From: DAOTTW01 sp034437615
Lineage (GTDB): Bacteria > Chloroflexota > Anaerolineae > Aggregatilineales > Phototrophicaceae
Length of the DNA: 17,852 nucleotides
Assembly (NCBI GenBank): GCA_034437615.1
Contig: DAOTTW010000131.1
Location: 1 to 17,852 of the forward strand
Direction of reading: 5' to 3'
The position numbers and the translations under genes were made by a program. Within the stretch, counting starts at the first letter, position 1; the number at the start of each line of letters is the position of its first letter. This document shows, piece by piece, positions 1 to 6,443 of the stretch. The notes under the pieces are model-generated. The model worked only from the letters and a program-made list of their open reading frames with translations. It did not search any database and was not told the DNA's origin.

Positions 1-14
1 GGGGTGAGGGCTGA
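1..14. repeat. Partial intergenic repeat, left window edge
   Basis: The first 14 bases are identical, in the same orientation, to positions 17836-17849 near the right edge. At the right edge this sequence forms the 3' arm of a hairpin, so the left edge appears to hold only the cut-off end of another copy. It is probably a dispersed intergenic repeat of this genome. The copy number cannot be judged from one window. Confidence 0.5.
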
Positions 15-39
15 GTAGTTACATTTAATGCGACGACGA

Positions 40-68
40 TTGACAAACGGCATCGCTAGCGTTGTACA
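40..68 (+). promoter_or_regulatory. Weak candidate promoter upstream of aminotransferase
   Basis: A perfect TTGACA box at 40-45 is followed after 17 bases by TGTACA at 63-68, which matches the -10 consensus poorly. It points toward the aminotransferase at 234, but the long leader would contain the TCAGC/GCTGA hairpin at 87-157. The call is tentative because the -10 box is weak. Confidence 0.22.
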
Positions 69-86
69 CATGCTGACAGAAGCAGG

Positions 87-157
87 TCAGCTATTCAGCA
101 ATCAGCCCGTCGGCAAGCTAAAGGTTTTTGCTGATCGCTGACAAGCTGAGGCGCTGA
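87..157. repeat. TCAGC/GCTGA array forming a long imperfect hairpin
   Basis: Three TCAGC pentamers (87-91, 95-99, 102-106) face four GCTGA pentamers (130-134, 137-141, 145-149, 153-157). The left spacing (3 bases, then 2) is mirrored by the inner right arm, so the arms can pair over about 20 positions with mismatches only in the spacers, around a 23-base loop. A related array follows the gene at 1441-1469. It may be a small dispersed element or an mRNA leader structure. Confidence 0.6.
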
Positions 158-233
158 CAGGCTAAACGCTGCAAAAAGCAGGGCGTGCGATGTCGTGCAT
201 TCATACCAACCACAACAGCGAGATTAAACCATC

Positions 234-1421
234 ATGCCACAGCAAAACACAGCCCTCAGCGCCATCGGTGAATCCTTCACGATTGCGCTGGCAGACCGCG
301 TGCGCGCCCTGAAAGCCGCCGGAAGCCCCGTCATCGCGCTGCAAACAGGGGACCCTGATTTCAACACGCCGCAGCCCATCATTCAGGCCGCATACGAGGC
401 CATGCAACGCGGCGAAACGCACTACAGCGATAGCCGGGGCATCTTGCCATTACGAGAGGCCGCTGCGAAGCGCCTGCGCACGCTTTACGCTGCGGATTAC
501 GACCCACAGCGCGAAATTCTGATGACGCATGGCGCGATTCATGCCTATTACGTCGGGCTGGCCAGCATCCTGAACCCCGGCGACGATGTGCTCATCGCAG
601 ACCCGACATGGCAGACCCACGCGAATATGGTGCGCGTGCTGCGTGCGAACCCGCTGCGCGTCGCTGCCAGCGCCGAAAACGGCTTTCTGCCCACACTGGA
701 CGCATGGCAAGCCGCGCTCACAGCGCAGACCGTCGCCATCGTGCTGAATTCACCGAATAACCCCACCGGGGCCGTCGCCTCTCGCGATTATCTGCATCAG
801 CTTGTGGCGTTTGCCGCCGCACATGATCTGTATATTATCAGCGATGAAGTGTATGATCGGCTGGTGTACGATGAGCACGTGCATACCTGTGTGGCCGCGC
901 TGCCGGGTGCTAAAGAGCGCACGCTGACGGTCAACAGCCTGAGCAAAACCTATGCAATGACGGGCTGGCGTGTGGGCTATCTGGCTGCACCCGCCCACCT
1001 GATTGACAGTGCGCTCAAGGCCAGCCAGCACAGCATCACGAACCTGGCACCGTTCGTGCAACATGCCGCGCTGGAAGCCCTGACCAACCCCGACGTTGCG
1101 CAAGCCTCCGCCGAGATGGTGGCCGCCTACGCCGCTAGGCGTAAGCTGGTGCAAGACATCTGCCAGCAGGAAAACGACACGCCGCTGCACTTCACGCCAC
1201 CTGATGGGGCCTTCTACTACTTCATCGACATGCGCGCGCTGAACGTCTCTGCGATGGACGCGGCACAAGAGCTGCTCGAAAGCGCGAATCTGGCCATTGT
1301 GCCGGGGTCGGCCTACGGTGCATTCGGTGAGGGCTTCTTGCGTATGACAATAGCCGCCCACGCGGACGAAATCACCGCAGGCACACGCGCATTGTTGGCC
1401 TGGGCACGGCGTCGGGGCTAA
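234..1421 (+). CDS. PLP-dependent aminotransferase, class I/II (fold type I)
   Basis: This 395-residue protein is a complete aspartate-aminotransferase-superfamily enzyme that moves an amino group between an amino acid and a 2-oxo acid in the cytosol. Visible landmarks are NSPNNPTG at 172-179, SDEVYD with the pyridine-nitrogen Asp at 204 and Tyr207, the Schiff-base lysine K238 in SLSKTYAMTGWRVGY, and the substrate-carboxylate arginine R370 in FLRMTIAAH. Length and motif spacing are normal for subgroup I-gamma (AspC/PatA-like) enzymes. The substrate cannot be named. The start follows only a weak ribosome site. It converges with the minus-strand operon that ends at 1651 and is bracketed by TCAGC repeat arrays, so it looks like an independent unit and not part of the sugar cluster. 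Confidence 0.9.
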   Translation: MPQQNTALSAIGESFTIALADRVRALKAAGSPVIALQTGDPDFNTPQPIIQAAYEAMQRGETHYSDSRGILPLREAAAKRLRTLYAADYDPQREILMTHGAIHAYYVGLASILNPGDDVLIADPTWQTHANMVRVLRANPLRVAASAENGFLPTLDAWQAALTAQTVAIVLNSPNNPTGAVASRDYLHQLVAFAAAHDLYIISDEVYDRLVYDEHVHTCVAALPGAKERTLTVNSLSKTYAMTGWRVGYLAAPAHLIDSALKASQHSITNLAPFVQHAALEALTNPDVAQASAEMVAAYAARRKLVQDICQQENDTPLHFTPPDGAFYYFIDMRALNVSAMDAAQELLESANLAIVPGSAYGAFGEGFLRMTIAAHADEITAGTRALLAWARRRG

Positions 1422-1440
1422 CTGCATTGGCTCAGGCATG

Positions 1441-1469
1441 TCAGCGTGTCAGCCAGTCAGCCGATCAGC
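1441..1469. repeat. Four TCAGC pentamers at exact 8-base period
   Basis: TCAGC occurs at 1441, 1449, 1457 and 1465, each followed by three variable bases. It begins 19 bases after the aminotransferase stop. The inverted arm at 130-157 upstream of the same gene has nearly the same 8-base period, so the gene is bracketed by one repeat type. The arrays are too short and too irregular for CRISPR. Confidence 0.6.
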
Positions 1470-1549
1470 AAAAGGGGCATTGCAGCGTGCTTAGCGTTGT
1501 CTGTGCCACGCAGACGCCCTGCTGTAGGCCGTTTTCGCTGGCAACGCGG

Positions 1550-1585
1550 GGCATTGTTGAATGGTACTGTAATTTGCACAAGTTG
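1550..1585. repeat. 36-base inverted repeat, left copy
   Basis: This 36-base sequence, beginning GGCATTGTTGAATGG, is the exact reverse complement of 17689-17724. Further left, toward 1536, the similarity resumes after a 10-base insertion relative to the right copy (GCTGGCA is shared). On the minus strand this copy leads into a degenerate Cys-rich reading (CQRKR). Both copies therefore look like remnants of the same insertion-element end or transposase 5' region. Confidence 0.7.
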
Positions 1586-1650
1586 CCTCGCTATCTCCTG
1601 TGTTATGTAGAATGAGTTTTGTGCAGTATACATAAAAAATGGGTATTCAT

Positions 1651-2700
1651 TCAATAAAGCCCTTTTGCGAAGATAATCAGCAGGTCACGCAGCAATGCAG
1701 ACGCCGACGGCAATGGAGATTCTTCCAGGATGGCTGCCGTGATTGTGCCAAATAAATCTGTTGTGTACGCAACGCCCATCTGATGCGGTCCGAGCGGTGC
1801 TAGCGGGTGCGTCAGCGGCAGCGCAACCGGGGCGGCACGTAGCATGTAACCGCCGTCGGCATTGAGTTCGGCGCTGGCCAGATATTTGAGCACAGCGCCG
1901 CGCTCGCGTGCGCGGTGGATGTGCTGTGGATCAATGTCCCGCATACTGACGCGCTCCACATCCTCTATTTTTGCTGCCAACCCTAGCACGCTATTGGCCA
2001 AGATGACCAGCTTAATCACCGCGTCCCAGCCATCAACGTCCAGCGTTTCGTCGGCATCAGCGCTGCCTCGGTCTTTCGCGGCCTGCACTGCATCCGCGTA
2101 GGGTACGCCATCTGCCATCTGATGCAGGATGAAGCTATTGGCAAGGTTGGCCTGTGCTTCTAGCTTGAGCATGGTGGTGGCCGCCAGGTCGCGTTCTGCG
2201 ATGCTGATCGCAGGTAGGCCCCCGAATACTGCGCCGCAATGCCGCAACTGCACCCCGCTTGCCTGCGCTAGCGCTGCCAGTTCGCCATAGGCCAGTGCTA
2301 ACGGCCCCTTGTTTGTCGTGATGACGTGCAGCCCTTGCACCAGCGCAGCCCGTATCGCGCTCATGCCCGGTTCGCCGTCCGTTAGATTAACCGGGGTCGC
2401 CTCGAAAAACACATCAGCTTGCACCTGTTGCAGCAGTACAGCGGTCGTCGTGCTCGCGTCGCTGATTGTGCCGTTTGTGTTCGGCAATGTCGCCACGCTT
2501 TGCTGACGCCCTAGCGCCTTTAGCTGCCCCAAATCCAGCCCATCGGGGTTGTGAGCTGCCCCACCCGTATCCGCTGCGCCGACGATACGTACATCCAAGC
2601 CGTAGTGGTCGCGCAGCAGGTCGCCTTTATCCTGCAAGACACCCACAAAACGATTGCCGATGTTGCCTAGCCCCTGAATGATTGCGCTGATGCGCCGCAT
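1651..2700 (-). CDS. Homoserine-dehydrogenase-like NAD(P)-dependent oxidoreductase
   Basis: This 349-residue protein has an N-terminal Rossmann nucleotide site (QGLGNIGNRF, 9-18). The Asn-Lys pair at 130-131 (TNKGPLA) and the motif DVDGWDAVIKL (221-231, Lys230) correspond to the NAD-binding and catalytic regions of homoserine dehydrogenase, which interconverts aspartate semialdehyde and homoserine. It stops soon after the catalytic domain and has no C-terminal ACT regulatory domain, so it would be a short-form enzyme not expected to be feedback-inhibited through ACT. It is the last gene of the minus-strand operon and starts 3 bases after the GH4 stop, with an AGGTGA ribosome site inside the GH4 end. 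Its place beside a glycosidase suggests it may reduce or oxidise a different semialdehyde or sugar-derived aldehyde. That is inference. Confidence 0.8.
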   Translation of the reverse strand: MRRISAIIQGLGNIGNRFVGVLQDKGDLLRDHYGLDVRIVGAADTGGAAHNPDGLDLGQLKALGRQQSVATLPNTNGTISDASTTTAVLLQQVQADVFFEATPVNLTDGEPGMSAIRAALVQGLHVITTNKGPLALAYGELAALAQASGVQLRHCGAVFGGLPAISIAERDLAATTMLKLEAQANLANSFILHQMADGVPYADAVQAAKDRGSADADETLDVDGWDAVIKLVILANSVLGLAAKIEDVERVSMRDIDPQHIHRARERGAVLKYLASAELNADGGYMLRAAPVALPLTHPLAPLGPHQMGVAYTTDLFGTITAAILEESPLPSASALLRDLLIIFAKGLY

Positions 2701-2703
2701 GGG

Positions 2704-4095
2704 TTAATCACCTGTCACGGTTGCATGGGCTGCTTCAGGGAAGAACTGTGGCAGATGTACTTTGTGGGTGTTCAGCAGGTCCGTCATGAGTTTCTCAGCA
2801 GTCTCGCGGTCAGTTACCGCCCCATCTGCCAGTAATGCCTCTACGAATAGCCCTCGGTCGCCATTGATAGCTGCCTGGACCGTCAATTCGACGGAGGCGA
2901 GTCGGCGCTGAATGATGGCGGCCAGCGTAGCGGGAAAATCCGCGCAGTGAACGGGTCGCATCCCGCCGGACATGGCCACTGCGGGTAATTCTAGGATGGC
3001 GTCATCGGGCAGGTTCGGCACTGCGCCGTTGTTTGGCAGGTTGGCAAAGAAGATGCGGCGCTCATCCCGATAAATAGATTGCAGGATTTCCAGCAGTTGT
3101 TCATGCTCACCCACATGCCGATCCAGCAGGCTCTCGTCCAGAGGCTTGTCACCCAGCGCTTGCGCGTGCATATGCTCGTAGATCTCGTCACCCCACGCAA
3201 TCACGTATTCCAGCGAGTAGGCATCCACGCCCAGCGTGCGGCCATAGTACGCGCCCTGTGGGAAGCGCTCCGGGAAGAACTCAGTGGTATGACGGTCGTT
3301 AGCCGATGGATAGGCACCATAGGCGTCGAATAATTGCCACGAAAACGGGTTGTTGCCGACCTTTTCAGCATCGGGGAAGGTATTACCGGCACGCGGATAG
3401 TCCTCGGCACGACCTGCGGCCAGTTCATCACGGACGATTTCGTGTAACTTCGGCTTCATATCCTGCCCATGCCAGCGAAAATCGTAGAAGAACGTCAGGT
3501 GGTTGAGGCCCACCGCAATCGACGTAAATTCCTCCGGTGGCACACTCAGAATTTCGGCAATTTGGCGCTCTACACGGAAAGCCCCATGACACAACCCAAT
3601 AACGTTCACGCCCGTCGCACGATGCACAGCGGCACAGTTGGCCGTCATGGGGTTGCTATAATTGATGAAGAGTGCCTCTGGACACAGGTCGCGCACATCC
3701 TCAGCAATGGCGACCATGGCCGGGACCATCCGCATGGCCCGCGAGATACCGCCGGGCATTACAGAATCGCCGACGGGCTGGTAAATGCCGTATTTTCGTG
3801 GGATAAAAACATCTTGTTCCCAGGCCCGCCGACCACCAACGCCAATCGTCACCAGCACCACATCGGCACCCGCCAGCACATCGCGGCGGTCGGTCGATGC
3901 GCTGAGCGTGATGTCGGCATTGCGCTTGTCGATCAGCTTGCGTGCTAAGCCCTCTGCGACGGCCAGCGCATCGGGGTCAATATCCACCAGCGCTAACTCG
4001 TAGGGGCCAAGCTGCGGCGATAAAATCAGGTCTGCGACCAGACCACGTGTAAACATGGCGCTACCTGCGCCGATCAATACAAGTTTGGTTGTCAT
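2704..4095 (-). CDS. Glycoside hydrolase family 4, NAD-dependent, CHG subtype
   Basis: This 463-residue protein is a full-length GH4 enzyme. The family cleaves glycosides by transient oxidation at C3 using bound NAD and a divalent metal. Visible are the nucleotide site IGAGSAMFT (8-16), NYSNPM (145-150), the metal-ligand motif CHG (169-171) in GLCHGAF, GLNH (196-199), the DRHTTEF block (257-263), and the LPNNGAVPNLPDD segment (343-355). From memory of the family, CHG-type members are alpha-glucosidases and alpha-glucuronidases/galacturonidases that act on unphosphorylated substrates, unlike the CN- or CHE-type 6-phospho-glycosidases. This fits a cluster with no PTS. A good ribosome site (AAAGGA, 9 bases upstream) supports the start. 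It lies between the hydroxyacid dehydrogenase (30-base gap) and the homoserine-dehydrogenase-like gene. The substrate is unknown. Confidence 0.9.
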   Translation of the reverse strand: MTTKLVLIGAGSAMFTRGLVADLILSPQLGPYELALVDIDPDALAVAEGLARKLIDKRNADITLSASTDRRDVLAGADVVLVTIGVGGRRAWEQDVFIPRKYGIYQPVGDSVMPGGISRAMRMVPAMVAIAEDVRDLCPEALFINYSNPMTANCAAVHRATGVNVIGLCHGAFRVERQIAEILSVPPEEFTSIAVGLNHLTFFYDFRWHGQDMKPKLHEIVRDELAAGRAEDYPRAGNTFPDAEKVGNNPFSWQLFDAYGAYPSANDRHTTEFFPERFPQGAYYGRTLGVDAYSLEYVIAWGDEIYEHMHAQALGDKPLDESLLDRHVGEHEQLLEILQSIYRDERRIFFANLPNNGAVPNLPDDAILELPAVAMSGGMRPVHCADFPATLAAIIQRRLASVELTVQAAINGDRGLFVEALLADGAVTDRETAEKLMTDLLNTHKVHLPQFFPEAAHATVTGD

Positions 4096-4125
4096 GCGCT
4101 TACGTCCTTTATCTCAGGTTTTGGT

Positions 4126-5160
4126 TTATGTGGTTGATCGTGTCTGTGGCCACACTTGATTGAGCAACGGCGCACCGGATAGATAGCGCCGGAGATTCTG
4201 CCCGAACAAATCCAGGATGCATTCGTAATAACGCGATGTGAACCCGGCCACATGCGGCGACAGAATCACGTTATCCATGTTCCATAGCGGGCTGTCGGCT
4301 GGTAGCGGCTCTTGCTCGAAGACATCCAGCGCTGCCCCGGCAAGCTCGCCGTTTTGCAGCGCCGCGATCAGCGCGTTTTCATCCACCACGCCGCCGCGTG
4401 CGATGTTCACGAGATACGCCGATGGTTTCATCGCCGCGAAAGCCGCCCCGTCGAACAGGTGATGCGTGCTCGGCGTATGCGGCACCACCAGCACGACGAA
4501 ATCGCAACGGGGTAAGGTGTCCGTCAGCTCGTTGGATGTCACAATCTCGTCTGGCTCGCAACCGGGCAAGTCGATCAGGTCAGGAATCTGGTAGGTGAGT
4601 GGCGGCAAAGCGACGTTTTTGCGTGGCGATGTGACCGCGATCACATGCATCCCGAACGCGTGCGCCAGCCGCCCGACCTCACGCCCGATGCTGCCATAGC
4701 CGACCACTGCTACCGTCGCCCGTCGCAGTTCCTGCGGCGTGAAGTGCTGCCAACGAAAATCGAAATCCGACCAAATATTAGCGCGTTGACGCCGCAGCAT
4801 CAGGGGCAAACGATGGCCAAAAGCCAGCATCATCATCAGCGCGTGCTCGGCCATGTTTGCCGGGGCGACGCCGTTAATCGTCGTGATCGGGATGTCGCTA
4901 GCGCCCAGCGGGCTGCGCAATGCGGCGTCGTAGCCCGACGTATCGAGTTGGACCCAGCGCAGATTCGGCACTTTGTCCAGGGGTGGAAAGCACGACCACG
5001 TATACAGAATTTCCGTCTGCGCCCACACATCATCGGGCACGTTGTCGTCGCTATCCGTGATGATGGATGTAATGCGCAGGCGCGGCGAAACCGCTTGCAG
5101 TTGTGCCAGCCAATCGTCATCGAAGGCTTTGTTCATCAGGATGTGAATGGGTGAGTCCAT
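4126..5160 (-). CDS. D-2-hydroxyacid dehydrogenase (2-oxoacid reductase)
   Basis: This 344-residue cytosolic enzyme of the D-isomer-specific 2-hydroxyacid dehydrogenase family interconverts a 2-oxo acid and the D-2-hydroxy acid. It has the Rossmann loop GYGSIG (154-159), catalytic Arg255 in NIARGGVVDE, Glu284 in VFEQEPLP and His303 in SPHVAG. The second strand of the nucleotide fold ends AVTSPRK with no acidic residue, which favours NADP(H) over NAD(H) by analogy with glyoxylate/hydroxypyruvate reductases. The start overlaps the last 25 bases of the MFS gene, which implies translational coupling. The physiological acid could be glycerate-, uronate- or sulfolactate-like given the neighbours. 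The sequence does not decide this. Confidence 0.88.
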   Translation of the reverse strand: MDSPIHILMNKAFDDDWLAQLQAVSPRLRITSIITDSDDNVPDDVWAQTEILYTWSCFPPLDKVPNLRWVQLDTSGYDAALRSPLGASDIPITTINGVAPANMAEHALMMMLAFGHRLPLMLRRQRANIWSDFDFRWQHFTPQELRRATVAVVGYGSIGREVGRLAHAFGMHVIAVTSPRKNVALPPLTYQIPDLIDLPGCEPDEIVTSNELTDTLPRCDFVVLVVPHTPSTHHLFDGAAFAAMKPSAYLVNIARGGVVDENALIAALQNGELAGAALDVFEQEPLPADSPLWNMDNVILSPHVAGFTSRYYECILDLFGQNLRRYLSGAPLLNQVWPQTRSTT

Positions 5161-6434
5161 CGTGCGTTTCGTTTGCCTTTATTTGCTTGCGTATAGGCAC
5201 GGAAGCCGACCAGCAGCGCAACACCGATTAATACCATGCCGATGATGGCTACTGCCTCTGGAAAGCGCATCTGCGTCAGTAGCAGACCAGATAGTAACGG
5301 GCCTGCGACCTTGCCCGCGTTGTTCATCGAGCCGATCAACCCCAGGCTGGCCCCAAGCTGATCTTGCCGCACTTGTTGGCCGACGTAGGCCGTCGCCGCC
5401 GTCGAGATGAGCGCTTGTGCCACGCCGACCAGCAACGAGGGCACAAGCAACCACGCGGCCTGTGCGCTAGCCGCGCCTGCGAAGCCGGGTAGCAGCAACA
5501 ACGTGACCCCCAACAACCCTAAGCCGAGTAGCGTCATTGGTAGGTAGCCGACACGGTCGGCGGCACGACCAGCCAGCGGTTTCGTCAGGACCGTCGCAAA
5601 CTCTTGTAAGGAGAAGAACAAGCCCACGACGAAGACGCTTACGCCAAGCCCAACCGTATACATTGGCAGGAACGTCTTAAGCGTGTACGTCGCAATGAAC
5701 ATCAGAATTTCGATGCCGCCAGCCAGCCAGACGGCTCGATGCTGTGCGCCAACGATAAAGGCGTGCTTTACTTGCGCGAACACGTTGAGCCGCTTCGCCT
5801 GCTTAAGTTGGTGCGCTTGCGGAGGCTCTGCATCACACTGACCCGTCAGGCTTTTTTGATTATCTTGGTGGTCAACCAGGAGCAACAAGGGCGCAAACGC
5901 CAGACCGCTCAGCAAGCCGACAATCGTAAACACGGTCACCGGGTCGAGTACGCTCAGCAGGGCACCCGCTGCCAACGGCCCCACGATATAGCCGCCACTG
6001 CGCGCCAGGCTGAACCAGCCCAGGCGTTCAGCGCTGCTATCGCGCCCGCCAGCATTACCGCTGCCTAGCTCGATGACGTAGGCCAGCGTGACTGGGCCGT
6101 ATACTGCTGTTGCGAAGCCATGTATCAGCCGCACAACGAGCAATTGCTGCGGCGTCTCGATGAACTGATATACGAACGGCATAGCGACGAAGAATAGCGT
6201 CCCGATGAACAGCCAGCGCAAGCGTCCACCACCATCTGAGAGGCTGCCGACCAGTGGCTTAAGCACCATGCCCGTCAACGTCGATACGGACACGATAAAG
6301 CCCAGATAGACATTGGATGCACCCAACGCCAGCGCAAACAGCGGCAACAGCGGTGTTTTGCCCATCTGGTAAGCCGACCGCACGATAAAATCTGTGGCCG
6401 TAATCAGTAGCAAGTTCCGTCGTTGGCGTAGCAT
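5136..6434 (-). CDS. Major facilitator superfamily transporter
   Basis: This 432-residue integral membrane protein has about twelve hydrophobic segments in two six-helix halves, joined by a hydrophilic loop near residues 188-225. The loop between helices 2 and 3 reads GSLSDGGGR (63-71), a form of MFS motif A, and a matching GRAADRVG appears in the second half. These are secondary carriers driven by ion gradients or uniport. The subgroup resembles drug/sugar efflux-type MFS proteins more than sugar-specific symporters. It starts 9 bases after the propeller gene stop and overlaps the dehydrogenase start, so it sits in the middle of the operon. It could import a glycoside for the GH4 enzyme or export an acid or diol end product. 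The direction is not readable from sequence. Confidence 0.88.
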   Translation of the reverse strand: MLRQRRNLLLITATDFIVRSAYQMGKTPLLPLFALALGASNVYLGFIVSVSTLTGMVLKPLVGSLSDGGGRLRWLFIGTLFFVAMPFVYQFIETPQQLLVVRLIHGFATAVYGPVTLAYVIELGSGNAGGRDSSAERLGWFSLARSGGYIVGPLAAGALLSVLDPVTVFTIVGLLSGLAFAPLLLLVDHQDNQKSLTGQCDAEPPQAHQLKQAKRLNVFAQVKHAFIVGAQHRAVWLAGGIEILMFIATYTLKTFLPMYTVGLGVSVFVVGLFFSLQEFATVLTKPLAGRAADRVGYLPMTLLGLGLLGVTLLLLPGFAGAASAQAAWLLVPSLLVGVAQALISTAATAYVGQQVRQDQLGASLGLIGSMNNAGKVAGPLLSGLLLTQMRFPEAVAIIGMVLIGVALLVGFRAYTQANKGKRNARWTHPFTS

Positions 6435-6443
6435 GGTTTAGCG

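Noticed and set aside
750..1439. Minus-strand open frame of 229 codons opposite the aminotransferase
   Set aside because: It lies wholly against a gene with all catalytic motifs intact, has Cys/His/Arg-rich composition and no family resemblance. It is an antisense shadow.
1441..1469. CRISPR array
   Set aside because: The repeat is 5 bases with 3-base gaps. There are no direct repeats of CRISPR length and no cas genes.
4645..5154. Plus-strand open frame of 169 codons opposite the hydroxyacid dehydrogenase
   Set aside because: The dehydrogenase strand carries the GYGSIG motif and catalytic residues, while this frame has shadow-like composition.
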